This document shows, one piece after another, positions 12,301 to 19,991 of a stretch of 64,000 nucleotides of DNA. The notes below the pieces were generated by a model. It searched no databases. It was not told where the DNA came from and saw only the letters and a list, made by a program, of their open reading frames with translations. Origin of the DNA: Apoda limacodes (lineage: Eukaryota; Arthropoda; Insecta; Lepidoptera; Limacodidae); assembly GCA_946406115.1 (NCBI GenBank), contig OX291543.1, forward strand, positions 2,172,501 to 2,236,500. Direction: 5' to 3'. The translations under genes and the position numbers were made by a program. Numbering within the stretch: the stretch's first letter is position 1; each line of letters starts with the position of its first letter.

Positions 12301-15300
12301 TGCTCAATCAAATGGACTAAGCGAAAGGGCCGTTAGGACAGTAAAAAGCATATTGAAGAAATGTGAATCTTCAGGTACAGATTTCAACTTAGGATTATTA
12401 AATTTTAGGGCCACGCCAAGAGAAGGTTTAGGTTCACCAGCCCAGTTACTAATGGGACGACGACTAAGCACGCGACTTCCTACTTCCATTGAAAAATTAC
12501 GACCTCAAGGGTACAATTTTAATGACTTTACGAAAATCGTAGATAATCGTAATCGTAGTAAAAAACATTACGACATGCGCGCGCGACTGTTACCGGAACT
12601 GCGCCCCGTTGATGACGTCATTGAAGCGGATAACTCAGGGAGACGGACCATGAGGGTGCAATCGAGGGCGCACCAACCACGGTCGTATTTTCTCACCGAT
12701 AAATCAGGTAGAATTTTGCGGCGAAATAGGCGTCACCTAATTAAAATTAATAAGGTAAGCAACGAGCCTACCGCGCTTTTACCTACTGCTTCTTTTAATG
12801 AGAAGGAGATAGGTAAACATCGGTGCGGTGGCGATGAAAAGGCCGGACGGTGCTCGCCGTCGCCGTTGGTGGAGGACGGCGACGGTTGTGAGGACGAGGC
12901 GATGTGTTGCGAGGGTACTGATTCTCATCGAATGGTTAGGCGGGCCAAGGAGAAAGCCCGTAAGAATTTAGTACAACTCCACATATAGACAGAAAATATC
13001 CTGAAATTAGGCATAAAGCTTAATATCCTAAGATTATTACTGCATACCTTCTGCATTGTGCTATTTTACCATTATGTGATAAGTATTATTAACTATGTAC
13101 CTAACTATCAATTAAGTCTTAACTACCTATGTACCTAACAATCTATATATACATAACTAAAATTCTGTCGATATATATATATATATATGTATACTTATTG
13201 TCTTCATTTTATCTACATTATAGAATTTAACTGTCATAACCATAATATATATTTATATTGTGCATAGATATAACTTTTTGTTTCATTATAAGGGAAAGAT
13301 GTCATATATGTATGCGAGGGTGTAACGAAATAAATCAGTCTTGAACCAGCGAGCGGTTGTTTCACTACAATCCTTTTGTTGGGTTATTTCGGTGCTTGTT
13401 GAGTAATTGGGCTACTGCCTATGGGAACATAGCCGTCGTGAGGTACATATGCAACTTTTTTGCAACTTTTTTTTTAGGCTTACCGGAGTTATTCATAAAT
13501 AAAAATAATAGTCATTTCATTCTCACAATTTTTATTTGTTTTATCATTGGTGGTGATTAGTTTAGTAATTAAGGTAGTAGTCGTACAGCTTCTTTATAGG
13601 TGTATACTGATCAACGGTAGATTTTGATGCAATAGTTTGTATTTTCTGGTGCAGTACCTAGTCAATGTCATTGTGTTTTTTAATTTATTGGTGGTATTTG
13701 GTTCCGATTGGGCCGGTCAGTCAGAATACGTTCTGTGGTTGGTTTAACTGTAAATATAGCATAAAAACTATTGCATGCTGTGATAGTTTTTTTCTTCGGC
13801 AACTTTTGAGTGTTTGTCTTACTTCTGGTTTTTTTTAATTGCGATATTCAAGCATGAAAAATGGGAGTATCCTCTATTCTGTACACCTATTATGCCGATT
13901 CTTATTTTTTTTTCAGTTTTTAGAATCTTTTTTTTTTTTACAATTTGTTTTAAGGTAATTTTTTTTTTTACTGAACACTCTGTTTTGTTCTTTGGTTCTA
14001 GAGTTTGACAACAAAGTATTTTTTCCTCTTTTATTAATTGATTCCAGGATCTTCCCGTTCAATAACCGGCCTTAGTTACCATAAAAACCTTCTGAAAACT
14101 ACTGAAACTCGTGGGGATGCAATACTCAATCAATATTTGAATCAGAGTCATGTATAAAAGCAGACTTCATCCATTAAGGGCTGTTATTATGGCCAAATAC
14201 AACCTGTTATCCCTACAAAACCTTGATTCTTTCGGTTTTATGAAATTGTGACAAATTAGTTATGTCAACCATATGTTGTCTCAGACTGGGAGATGCATGT
14301 ACTCCAGTATTTTTAACTAAAATCAGAGTTGGGACCACTCTATTTGTGAGTGTGGTAATGACGAAGATACTGTAGACCACATATTTTTCAGCTACCCCAA
14401 ATACCCTATATCACTATGTAACATCCTCAAACCAAAAATTCCTTGCCCTGTCAGCATGCAGTATCTTCTATGCTTCATTAAATTTTCACCAGAATTCATC
14501 AAAATCTTTAATATGATGCTTTTGCATGCTATGTCTCTGACCACTTATTTCACATTCTTGTTTGTTTAGAGACCCCAATCTTCCTTTTTTAAAATAAATT
14601 TTTCAACATGTATTTTTCACTGGCAAGTGTTTTGGCTCAAAGCAAATTAAAAGCCATTTTTTAAAGAATTAATTAGTATTTCTCAGCAATACTGCTTAAA
14701 TTAAGCACTGAAAGTCAGCATTAGATTTTGCTATTAAAAGCTAATGAGCTGCAGACTGATAACAACTTTGCTGCAAAGTAGTTAGATGGAACAGTTGTAG
14801 CTTACAAAAATTCTATCACAATCAAAACTAGGAGACATTCTGAAGAAAACCTTACTTTTATTAAAAAGGGAAGTACAATAATTATTAACTAATAAGGCTA
14901 TGTTCCAAATCACGCCGAGTAATTATCGCCCGGTAGAGTTGAAAAATCAACCCATTCTGGAACAAGCGATTGACAGTTAATTTTCTCACTGACAGGAGTG
15001 ATTTTCAACCTTTTCTATGGCAGTGTAAAGAATTCAACTTGACAGTTGGAAAGTTAATCTACCCCAGGCTTCCCAAAACCAACTTCCTCGTTGCGATTTG
15101 GAATGCACCCTAAAATAATAGAACCAAGCTTTTCACCCTGGCGGGCACAAATTCTTGTTACTTCCAGTGGGAATCATAAAAAACAAATGGTTATTGGCTA
15201 TACTTCAACAATTAATAAATATACATGCTTACCCACTTCCTTGTATTTAAGATTTGATTAGTAAAATTGCTAAATATAGAGTATTCAGTAAAATTTATTT

Positions 15301-15908
15301 GCAGAGTGTATATCACTAAATACCAATTTCAGAACGCTTTACACCTACACTGTGGGTACAACTCTCTCTACATAACTCAGATCAATCAATTAAATGTAAT
15401 TCTTCGGCTCATGTTAATTATTTTGCTGTAAAATTGAATTATTTACATTCGGTCAAAATCACTTCTGGCAGTGTAATAATTTATTCTCAAACTGTCATTC
15501 CAAAACGGTTGGAAAATCAACTCTACTAGGTGATAATCTCACGGTAAAGAGTGCAAGTGAATTGGAACGTAACCCTTACGCCCTTTGAGAGCTAGCCTTT
15601 GGAATTATCGTTATTCTAATACCGGTTCACAATGTTGTTTTCTACTGAAAACCAAATATTATTCATAAAGTCGTGATGTTACCTAAATATACCTAATAAT
15701 GTTTTTATTTATTAATAAGTAATATTTTACACCTGAAATTTCCACGACCCCGACCTCCTCTGAAGTTGTTGCCACTATCTTCGTCTTCGTAATTATCATC
15801 GTAGCCCGCGCCTTCATTAAAATCCTTGGAATCATCCCCGGTGCTGACACCATCGTTGCCACGATCATTCATTCCTGAGTCCTGCGATTCTAAATATTCA
15901 TCATCCAT
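181..15908 (-). CDS. TCERG1: TCERG1/CA150-type transcription elongation regulator, N-terminal part (8 exons, runs off the left edge)
   Basis: The coding join on the minus strand is 15908-15733, 6449-6107, 5615-5462, 5336-5106, 4896-4804, 4433-4095, 3597-3464, 332-181. It totals 1622 nt (540 codons plus 2 nt), and every intron has GT/AG ends and compatible phases. Seen: an acidic start (MDDEYLES), an RGG/Pro-rich stretch, WW1 at about residues 176-206 (W179, YYY190-192, W201, P204), Met/Gly/Pro-rich linkers, a GGP-repeat exon, a Ser/Thr segment and WW2 at about 500-530 (W503, YYY514-516, W525, P528). Two spaced WW domains after a Pro-rich N-terminus match the TCERG1 family, nuclear proteins that couple RNA polymerase II elongation to splicing. 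The family's FF domains would lie left of position 1. I chose the ATG at 15908 over an in-frame ATG at 15992 because the acidic MDDEY start looks like protein and the upstream stretch does not. Intron 1 (9.3 kb) carries most of the inserted repeats. Confidence 0.88.
1459..1610 (-). mobile_element. mariner-like element, 3'-terminal fragment
   Basis: The plus strand starts with a terminal-repeat-like string, cgaggggtgatccaaaagta. Read on the minus strand, the adjacent bases encode FFFEGNYVEMYVLTC and a stop, which resembles the short C-terminus of mariner transposases (a GxYVE-type end). The TIR lies just downstream of that stop, as expected for a 3' end. No other part of the element is nearby. 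The assignment rests on motif memory. Confidence 0.45.
2285..2585 (+). repeat. Interspersed repeat with LINE/SINE-type tail
   Basis: The segment begins with a 'gtggtcagtacctgggtgg' box and ends in 'agaagagacctgtgct...gcagtgggg'. That tail is widespread at the 3' ends of insect LINE/SINE copies. There is no intact reading frame. Its family cannot be named without a library search. Confidence 0.4.
2820..2970 (-). repeat. Lepidopteran 'agggttccgta' interspersed repeat (reverse copy)
   Basis: Contains 'ttagggttccgtatccaaa', 'cctattactaagtctacgct' and a (gtct)n run. Related copies in this window are at 35818-36240, 57775-58170 and 61600-61960. It is noncoding. Confidence 0.45.
3464..3597 (-). CDS. 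TCERG1: TCERG1 exon 7 (Ser/Thr-rich linker)
   Basis: The acceptor is CACCAG and the donor is GACG|GTGAGC. It encodes GAATIPLSISSATSSVVSTD and continues to a QPKKEET end. I added it because exon 6 ends in phase 1 and exon 8 must start in phase 0. This exon is the only candidate I found that converts one to the other, and it sits at the expected place. Confidence 0.78.
4095..4433 (-). CDS. TCERG1: TCERG1 exon 6 (Gly-Pro-rich, GGP repeats)
   Basis: The acceptor is TTCTAG and the donor is CCG|GTTAGT. It encodes about 113 residues dominated by GGP and GGPGG repeats, then a Trp-rich GGWGGWGGGWPPP run and NLVAAAVPNAG. The phase is again 1 to 1. It looks collagen-like, but the repeat register is GGP rather than strict Gly-X-Y. 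Confidence 0.84.
4804..4896 (-). CDS. TCERG1: TCERG1 exon 5 (acidic linker)
   Basis: This short exon has acceptor TTGCAG and donor GGAT|GTAAGT. It encodes AHADKQEELNASDNDDMPPG and a few following residues. The phase is 1 in and 1 out, so it could be skipped without a frameshift. Confidence 0.82.
5106..5336 (-). CDS. TCERG1: TCERG1 exon 4 (Met/Gly/Pro-rich)
   Basis: The acceptor is CACTAG and the donor is GAAG|GTAAGT. It encodes repeated GGP, PMGGPP and PNGMMG motifs and ends in MTQPPPWVKE. It enters and leaves in phase 1. This is a low-complexity linker between the WW domains. Confidence 0.86.
5462..5615 (-). CDS. TCERG1: TCERG1 exon 3 (WW domain 1)
   Basis: The exon starts PAPELWVETKSDEGKSYYYH and carries a complete WW domain: W179, the YYY aromatic block, the TRETTW core and a closing RP. 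The next residues (TCKVITQTDMEAMAAS) resemble the segment that follows WW1 in animal TCERG1. The acceptor is GTCCAG and the donor is CTG|GTAAGA, leaving phase 1. Confidence 0.92.
6107..6449 (-). CDS. TCERG1: TCERG1 exon 2 (RGG/Pro-rich)
   Basis: The acceptor is TTGTAG and the donor is CATG|GTAAGT. It encodes a Pro, Gly, Arg and Met-rich segment (RGRGYGPGG, RGGFFRGRGG, then PPPGMMG-type repeats), residues 59-173. Such low-complexity sequence is typical of the N-terminus of this family. The long plus-strand reading frames over the same bases are mirror artefacts of the GGN/CCN composition. Confidence 0.88.
7590..7760 (+). repeat. Interspersed repeat, copy 1
   Basis: It carries 'ccactggggtacggcctacc', 'gggcccagtgcggattgtga' and 'tgcaggttttctcacgctg'. 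The same boxes occur in reverse order and on the other strand at 56200-56350, so this is a dispersed family and not unique sequence. Confidence 0.55.
8180..8265 (-). mobile_element. 3' end of a LINE with TTTGAC tail (fragment)
   Basis: On the minus strand the bases run 'ataactttgacgattcaaaa' and reach 'ttgaataaa' followed by 'ttgactttgac'. The 3' end of the long LINE at 31700-31785 has the same string and the same repeat tail. This is a short 5'-truncated copy of that family. Confidence 0.65.
8961..10256 (+). CDS. Gag-protease of the mag-like element
   Basis: The start at 8961 (MEHARPPAELILEGGPANRS) is preferred over an ATG at 8883 because the conserved gag region begins there. Seen: a retrotransposon gag segment, a very GC-rich Arg/Gly stretch (about 9560-9650), two Cys clusters of which the second is a clear knuckle (CFLCNNRGHYKKMC), and a retroviral-type protease motif LDTGSDLNVL at about 9953-9980. 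The frame ends at an in-frame TAA at 10254-10256. Beyond it the same frame continues with pol-like residues, so this stop is a nonsense mutation within a gag-pol frame and not the natural end. Confidence 0.82.
   Translation: MEHARPPAELILEGGPANRSDSWCKWHKQFVIFLKASGVHKEPKDVQASLLINLIGAEGNDIYSTFKFTKDEDRDDINLLIKKFDEHFITKQNTTMARFKFFSRNQEPGESVDDYVTALRLLSQHCEFEHLEDGLIRDRIVCGVLECSVRDRLLRTDDLTLAKTVKICQANEMSNEENRQIEASKGSSGGEGTSAAVDVVRRGDAGSARRRGGGGGGGVRWRGRAGAATQRADMREQLNREKCCVACGNLRCNSGIQCPAKYAKCFLCNNRGHYKKMCSFRNTKMVYDLCEEENDGLFFVSTVDETSSYANRSKLYESLYSTRNGIKVNFKLDTGSDLNVLSIKKFKELGYSTHDIVPSTIKAQSFCGNYIPITGTCVIPWLYKNVVYSITFVITINDCQNILGKFACEQLGIIQRIMSIIVDDYSDLFKG
10257..10603 (+). pseudogene. N-terminal part of reverse transcriptase, disrupted
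   Basis: Between the two long frames the sequence still encodes pol residues: GKLPGTYKI directly after the stop, TELGIIRKVYHPTPWVN next, and, after a frame change in the A-run near 10450, a LDARSG motif. A TAA then falls inside the conserved motif right after LDARSG. The frame change and two stops make this copy non-functional. Confidence 0.8.
10604..12988 (+). CDS. Pol C-terminal 794 residues: RT, RNase H, integrase of the mag-like element
   Basis: RT motifs: the LPYGIRSAAEVF block and the catalytic SFVDDVIVWG. RNase H: SVDASSTALGAVL, a QIEKEMLAIVFALERF helix and ETDHKPLEAL. Integrase: an HHCC zinc finger (H-E-G-H-H then CRVCAEH) and the DDE core, with D in GSDIFEY, D in TDNGPAF and E in GLSERAV, so the triad is intact. 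A basic C-terminal tail follows. The frame is open for 2.4 kb, although the N-terminus of RT is broken upstream. The ATG at 10604 lies inside the RT domain and is not a true start. Confidence 0.85.
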   Translation: MVQIDDESADLCTFGTPYGRYQFLRLPYGIRSAAEVFHAKVRQLLEDLDGIDSFVDDVIVWGKSIEEHDARLKRLLERSREVGIRFNREKCQFGVKEVTYLGHTFSGRGMHVDTNKVKAIIDMPNPTDRKSLERFIGMVNYLSKFIPRYSEIVAPLRCLLKKDIEWSWDATHDNVVAQLKAALCDAPMLALYSSTRPVLVSVDASSTALGAVLLQDGRPVEFASSTLTDTQTRYAQIEKEMLAIVFALERFHQYVYGRHDITVETDHKPLEALFKKSLDSVPARLQRMMLRVQGYSIKVVYKPGKYMFIADALSRAAIPEHLHDKVSTELEEQSCFVIENVRFSKDRLQSIRQATAPDAECQVFLKYISSGWPINKYDVDPLVRCHWAHKETLEYIDGVIFKDNLVYIPKALRNEMIGRVHEGHHGIERSKRHARDVMFWCGMSRDVGRAVRACRVCAEHAARPQREPMIVHEVPDMPWIKVGSDIFEYGKKYYLILVDYFSNFIEVSKLNNITSTSVTVAMKEQFSRYGIPTELVTDNGPAFASKEFSNFIKTWGFSHNTSSPNYAQSNGLSERAVRTVKSILKKCESSGTDFNLGLLNFRATPREGLGSPAQLLMGRRLSTRLPTSIEKLRPQGYNFNDFTKIVDNRNRSKKHYDMRARLLPELRPVDDVIEADNSGRRTMRVQSRAHQPRSYFLTDKSGRILRRNRRHLIKINKVSNEPTALLPTASFNEKEIGKHRCGGDEKAGRCSPSPLVEDGDGCEDEAMCCEGTDSHRMVRRAKEKARKNLVQLHI
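13291..13369 (+). repeat. Polypurine tract and candidate 3' LTR (about 70 bp)
   Basis: An agggaaaga purine tract is followed by a TG...CA bounded segment, 13300 (tgtcatatatgtatgcgagg) to 13369 (ttcactaca), with an 'aataaa' inside. The size and position after integrase fit the very short LTRs of mag elements. Without a 5' partner the boundaries are inferred. Confidence 0.55.
14160..14640 (+). mobile_element. I-like LINE, ORF2 C-terminal fragment (decayed)
   Basis: Translated pieces (SICECGNDEDTVDHIFFSYP and KIPCPVSMQYLLCFI) parallel the C-terminus of the long I-like element at 25430-25620 (SLCECGLDEGSPDHIVFSCP and KIPRPVNMQFLLSLL). The frame is broken and only the 3' end is present, as expected for a 5'-truncated LINE insertion. 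Confidence 0.7.
14893..15578. mobile_element. Non-autonomous DNA element with long imperfect terminal inverted repeats
   Basis: The left end reads taaggctatgttcca and the right end, reverse-complemented, reads taagggttacgttcca. The similarity continues inward through 'gtagagttga' and 'agtgattttcaacc/gacc' over at least 100 bp. There is no coding capacity. A related arm is at 61100-61250. TA flanks are possible target-site remnants. Confidence 0.55.
15733..15908 (-). CDS. TCERG1: TCERG1 exon 1 (first coding exon)
   Basis: This exon encodes residues 1-58 plus two bases of codon 59. It is rich in Asp, Glu, Asn and Gly and ends in a GGRGRGNF run. The donor is CAG|GTGTAA on the minus strand. The two spare bases AG join the first base of exon 2 to make Arg. 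An in-frame ATG 28 codons upstream (15992) is possible but less protein-like. Confidence 0.82.
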
Positions 15909-16860
15909 TGTAATTCGTTTATTTAACACAAATAAGAAATCACTATTGTCCTCATGCCTAAATTGCAATGACGCTAAGCGCAAGGCACACAAATGTCGGC
16001 ATAAATCGTCAAAATGGCTGCTGTTCGGTGATAATCTATAACTATAATTTGAGGGTTATCTACGTTTGAGGCAACACTAGTCTGTGATTTGTGGTTCAGT
16101 CATAGACATCCAGTTTTGTAATCTGTCCTGTGGACTGTGCACTAAGATCTACTACCACCCAACTAGTAGAGGTTAGTGGGACTGTGCTATACATGCCGGC
16201 ACGTAAGTCTAGCGATGACCTTGAATACGCAGAATTAATTTTTTAGATGTGTTTCATGTAGTGCGAGGTGTGCTCTACCTTTCAAATAGAGGTCACAAAA
16301 CTGGTTTTACCGCAATTGAAACATTGGATGAACCGGGTATACTCACATTTTTCTTTTTATTTTAGATTTGTCAGAATCCAATTTTATTTTATCATAGATA
16401 CATGTTTTTTTTTTGTTTGTTTCTATAATATATATCTAATTGCCCTGACACTTAGGTGAGTTTTAGTGCACATGAACAAATTTCCAAAGAAACTGAATAC
16501 TGATCCACTCCGGTTTTATGACCTCTTGTTATGACGCGTTATAGACTTCATTTTTATGTGTACTGTGGCAGCCACAATTTTTTTACATAAAATTATAATG
16601 CACAGAGTATTGTAGTATTAATATATTTCTTAGTATTGTCTGTTGTACTGTGTTTTCCACAATATTATTATTATTTAGACAAACCATAAGAATTGTTTTA
16701 GATTTCGTTTTAAAAGCGAGGAAATAGATAAAATTTTAAATAGGTTAAAAAACAGATCAAATTAAACAACTAATAAAACATAAGTCTATGCGAGGTTGTT
16801 TGAATCACTTGTTTGTGTTTTGTTATTAAGATTTGCGGATCTGTTCTAACAGAATTCAAC
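15909..16860. other. TCERG1 upstream region
   Basis: This holds the presumed 5' UTR and promoter of TCERG1 (minus strand), without a motif I can name. The rest is AT-rich and noncoding. Confidence 0.4.
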
Positions 16861-17084
16861 TTCTATTTTTATTTTATTTTCTTTATTGGGGACAACAAAC
16901 AGTATTCACAATCATTCTTAATAACTAGTATCAAAAATATAACAGATTAATCATTATGAAACCCACAACGTTATCCACAGATTTGTTTCAATGTGTTACT
17001 CGATACAATTATCAATAATACTAATTTAAATTAAGTACGTACAAGAAGGAAATACATTTTTTTATATTGTATATATATCGCAAA

Positions 17085-18344
17085 TCAAGAATGACAGGTA
17101 TTTATAACATCGGCAACTAGTCTTTTGAACTTGTTAACTGAAGCAGTAAAGATGTCTAAGTCAGGGAAGACTTCATTAAATATGTGTGCGAGGCGTCGAA
17201 GGGGCGCGCGTACGCCAGCGTTGGTGCGACATGGCGCGGTGTGGAACAACCGACGCACACGCACCTCTCGCCGCTGCACGGTACGCGGTACTACGTAGCA
17301 CAAATTATTAGTCAGCCCAGTGCAGTCAAACTTGTTATTACAGATACCATGTAATACCATGGCGCTAAGAAGGATGCGCCTACTTTCTAAACTAAGCAGC
17401 TTGTACTTATCCAGCAGTTGTGCATATGATTGGCGTTTACCATAATATTTATAGTTAATATTTCTTAAAAATTTCTTTTGTATAATTTCAAGTGCATCTA
17501 TGTATTTTTGATATATAGGATTCCAAATTGGTATAGCATATTCTAATTGACATCTTATTAAAGACTTATAAAGGAATAACAATGTAGAGGGACGCTTGAA
17601 TTCTCGCGAAGACCTCATGACAAAACCGTACATTCTAAGTGCTTTATCTTTAATGGAGCTTACATGTTGGTCTAAATGCAATTTTGAATCTAATAATAAT
17701 CCCAGATCCCTAATAACGTCAACAGACTTCAAATCACTGTTTCCTATGTTATATTTATTATGAATAATGCTTTTATTTTTGGTAAAAGTTATAGAAAAAC
17801 ATTTACATGTATTAAGTTTAAGCTTATTTTCAAGGCAATATTTTAAAAATCTATTTAAGTCTTGTTGGAGTAGTATGACGTCATTTATTTCTTTAATGGG
17901 TCTAAAAATCTTTAAGTCATCAGCGTACATAAGAAAATGTGAATTAATAAAACAGTCTTTTATGTCATTGATGAATAAAACAAACAACAAGGGACCCAGT
18001 ATTGAGCCTTGTGGGACGCCAGAAGATACATTAACAGTGTTCGATTTGAAGCCATTGATTACAACTGTTTGAGATCTGTTAGATATATAGGACGAAAACC
18101 ACCTTAGCAAGTTGCCGCGAATTCCATTGAAGGCGATTTTATATAATAACAGTTCGTGGTCAACTTTGTCAAAACATTTTTGGAAATCTGTGTAAATGGT
18201 GTCTATCTGCGTACGACGGTCCATATTTTCAAATAAATAATTACTGAAAATCAGAAGATTTGTCGTAGTGGACCGACGCCTAACAAAGCCATGTTGTTCA
18301 GGTATTATTATATTATGCAGGCTTGGATAAATTATGTCATGCAC
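17085..18344 (-). CDS. ORF2 part 2: reverse transcriptase palm and C-terminus
   Basis: It is in the same frame as the upstream part, separated by one TAA. Motifs: QHGFVRRRSTTTNLL, YTDFQKCFDKVDHELL (catalytic D), SSGVPQGSILGPLLF and LMYADDLKIF (catalytic DD). The C-terminal region has the usual thumb (LGLLLDSKLHLDQHV) and tail (YAIPIWNPIYQKYID). It would be near-intact but for the stop. Confidence 0.83.
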   Translation of the reverse strand: MHDIIYPSLHNIIIPEQHGFVRRRSTTTNLLIFSNYLFENMDRRTQIDTIYTDFQKCFDKVDHELLLYKIAFNGIRGNLLRWFSSYISNRSQTVVINGFKSNTVNVSSGVPQGSILGPLLFVLFINDIKDCFINSHFLMYADDLKIFRPIKEINDVILLQQDLNRFLKYCLENKLKLNTCKCFSITFTKNKSIIHNKYNIGNSDLKSVDVIRDLGLLLDSKLHLDQHVSSIKDKALRMYGFVMRSSREFKRPSTLLFLYKSLIRCQLEYAIPIWNPIYQKYIDALEIIQKKFLRNINYKYYGKRQSYAQLLDKYKLLSLESRRILLSAMVLHGICNNKFDCTGLTNNLCYVVPRTVQRREVRVRRLFHTAPCRTNAGVRAPLRRLAHIFNEVFPDLDIFTASVNKFKRLVADVINTCHS

Positions 18345-19991
18345 TTACCTTTCAAATAATTTTGCTAATACAGAGAGTATGGATATTGGTCGGTAATTTT
18401 CGACATTGCATTTGTCGCCGCTTTTATGTACCGGAGTAATAAATGCATGCTTCCAGACATCTGGAAACACGCCTTCCTTTAGACATTTATTGTATAGGAT
18501 ATAGAGCGGAATTGAGATGGTGTAAGCAGTCGATTTTAAAAATATTACGGGTAGGCCATCGGGGCCTGGGCCCTTAGATGTATCTAATTTCTTAAGTTCA
18601 TTAATAATTGTATTGATGTCTATTTCTATGTCAGAAATCAGAACCGAGTTGTCATTGAAAGCGACACCTGGTTTCCAACTCTTCGTATCTAAAGTTGATA
18701 GTTCATAAACAGAGTGAAAAAAAGATGAAAACAAATTACTGGTCTGTGGTGGGTCAGTAGATGATGTATTTTGGTAATACATTGTCTCGGGTAAGGATGA
18801 GACATTTTTGCGGTTAGCTATGAAGGTCCAAAAATATTTAACGTTCATTGGTATGCTCTCCTCAACTAAATTAATATGATAACAATAGCATTTGTTACAC
18901 TCAGCCTTGAATCTTGCGCGATAAAAAGAAAATGTCTTGTAATCACAGATATTATTATACATCTTCCATTTTTTCCATGCTCTTTCTTTGTTTTTAAATA
19001 TGTGAATAAGTGCTGGAGAAAACCAGCTGGGAAACTGACTTGACTTACTACGTGTAGTTGGAATATGTTCTCTTATTATCTTGTAAATAGTTTCATAAAA
19101 TATTTGGACAGCTTCCTCGGCATTTAAATCGCTCAGGATTCCAGTCCAGTCGGTTTTCTCCAATTCATTATTTACTATGTCGTAATTAGCGGTATTATAC
19201 TTAAATTTAGTCAGAGGAAAATATTTCATGGGTTTTATGTGAAAGTTCAGTTTGAGGTTGATAAGAAAGGTTGGATGATGTCCATCAGGTGGTATAAGCC
19301 CGTCACAAGGAAGTATATTACAGTCTTGGTTAGAGATACATAGGTCAAGAACGCGACCATTTTTATTTTTTAAATAGTTAAATTGAAAAGAATTTGTTAA
19401 AGACATAAAATCCGAAATGTAGGTATATGTAGAATGCGTCGAAGTACCGAACATACCACATATTTTATTTGTTTCACCACTTATCCATTGGATATGCGGC
19501 ATATTGTAATCACCTATAACGTAAAACGATTCTACACTACTATGCGTCACCTTTTCGCATAGGTTGTTAAAATGCGTTGAGTAGGTATCGTCTGTAGTGC
19601 CGGGGGGTATGTAAGCCGCACTAAATAAGTGATGTTTACTGTGAGTAGCAGCCGGCAGCGCGACCATGACGTGTTCACAGTCGCCGAACGCAGAAGCGGG
19701 CACTAACACATTAACCGGTTTTAGTTCGCGCTTAACAGCAATGAGGACACCTCCTCCGTCTTGTTTATTAGTAAGGGAAGGGTTACGATCACATCTAAAT
19801 ATGACATATCTATTGTCAATAAATTCGGTGTCTGTTATTTGTGCAGTGAGCCAGGTTTCCGTCAAAATAATTACGTCGTACGATGATGACAAAATATTCA
19901 TGTATAAGGTCTGGAGCTTAGTGCGGATCCCTCTACAGTTCTGATAGTAAATAGATATGTTACAATTATTATGAGCTATCTTAAGCGAGTC
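18345..19991 (-). CDS. ORF2 part 1: AP-like endonuclease and start of RT
   Basis: The frame is open from 19991, and conserved sequence begins with ISIYYQNCRGIRTKL upstream of the first ATG at 19901. Endonuclease motifs: ILTETWLT (catalytic E), a VIGDYNMPHIQW block (D and N) and a final DGHHP block. RT begins at about 18620 with LDTSKGPGPDGLP and VENYRPISILSVLAKLFER. It ends at TAA 18345-18347 in the middle of RT. Confidence 0.83.
   Translation of the reverse strand, partial: DSLKIAHNNCNISIYYQNCRGIRTKLQTLYMNILSSSYDVIILTETWLTAQITDTEFIDNRYVIFRCDRNPSLTNKQDGGGVLIAVKRELKPVNVLVPASAFGDCEHVMVALPAATHSKHHLFSAAYIPPGTTDDTYSTHFNNLCEKVTHSSVESFYVIGDYNMPHIQWISGETNKICGMFGTSTHSTYTYISDFMSLTNSFQFNYLKNKNGRVLDLCISNQDCNILPCDGLIPPDGHHPTFLINLKLNFHIKPMKYFPLTKFKYNTANYDIVNNELEKTDWTGILSDLNAEEAVQIFYETIYKIIREHIPTTRSKSSQFPSWFSPALIHIFKNKERAWKKWKMYNNICDYKTFSFYRARFKAECNKCYCYHINLVEESIPMNVKYFWTFIANRKNVSSLPETMYYQNTSSTDPPQTSNLFSSFFHSVYELSTLDTKSWKPGVAFNDNSVLISDIEIDINTIINELKKLDTSKGPGPDGLPVIFLKSTAYTISIPLYILYNKCLKEGVFPDVWKHAFITPVHKSGDKCNVENYRPISILSVLAKLFER

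Larger units (their letters stand above)
8883..13369 (+). mobile_element. mag-like Ty3/gypsy LTR retrotransposon, 5' LTR missing, pol broken
   Basis: The order is gag (with zinc knuckles), protease, reverse transcriptase, RNase H, integrase and a short 3' LTR, which is the Ty3/gypsy order. The style of gag and the very short LTR suit the mag group first known from Bombyx. No copy of the LTR or primer-binding site is visible upstream of gag, so the 5' end is truncated or decayed. Breaks: TAA at 10254-10256, a frameshift in the A-run near 10447-10456, and TAA at 10598-10600. It lies in intron 1 of TCERG1, opposite to the gene's direction. The left boundary is uncertain. Confidence 0.85.
13370..15732 (-). 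other. TCERG1 intron 1, distal part
   Basis: No exon is seen. The T-rich stretch 13800-14010 gives chance hydrophobic frames. It contains an I-like LINE fragment (14160-14640) and a TIR element (14893-15578), each listed separately. Confidence 0.5.
16862..19991 (-). mobile_element. Jockey-group non-LTR retrotransposon, 5'-truncated
   Basis: A LINE in minus orientation: endonuclease plus reverse transcriptase ORF2, about 0.2 kb of 3' UTR and an A-rich end that reads aataaagaaaataaaataaa at about 16866-16885. No ORF1 is visible upstream, and the open frame stops at 19992-19994, so the copy is 5'-truncated or broken there. Only one stop interrupts ORF2. An I-like element starts less than 0.6 kb away in the opposite direction. 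Confidence 0.82.

Noticed and set aside
13814..14008. Phe-rich plus-strand frame
   Set aside because: It is caused by T-runs in intron 1 of TCERG1.
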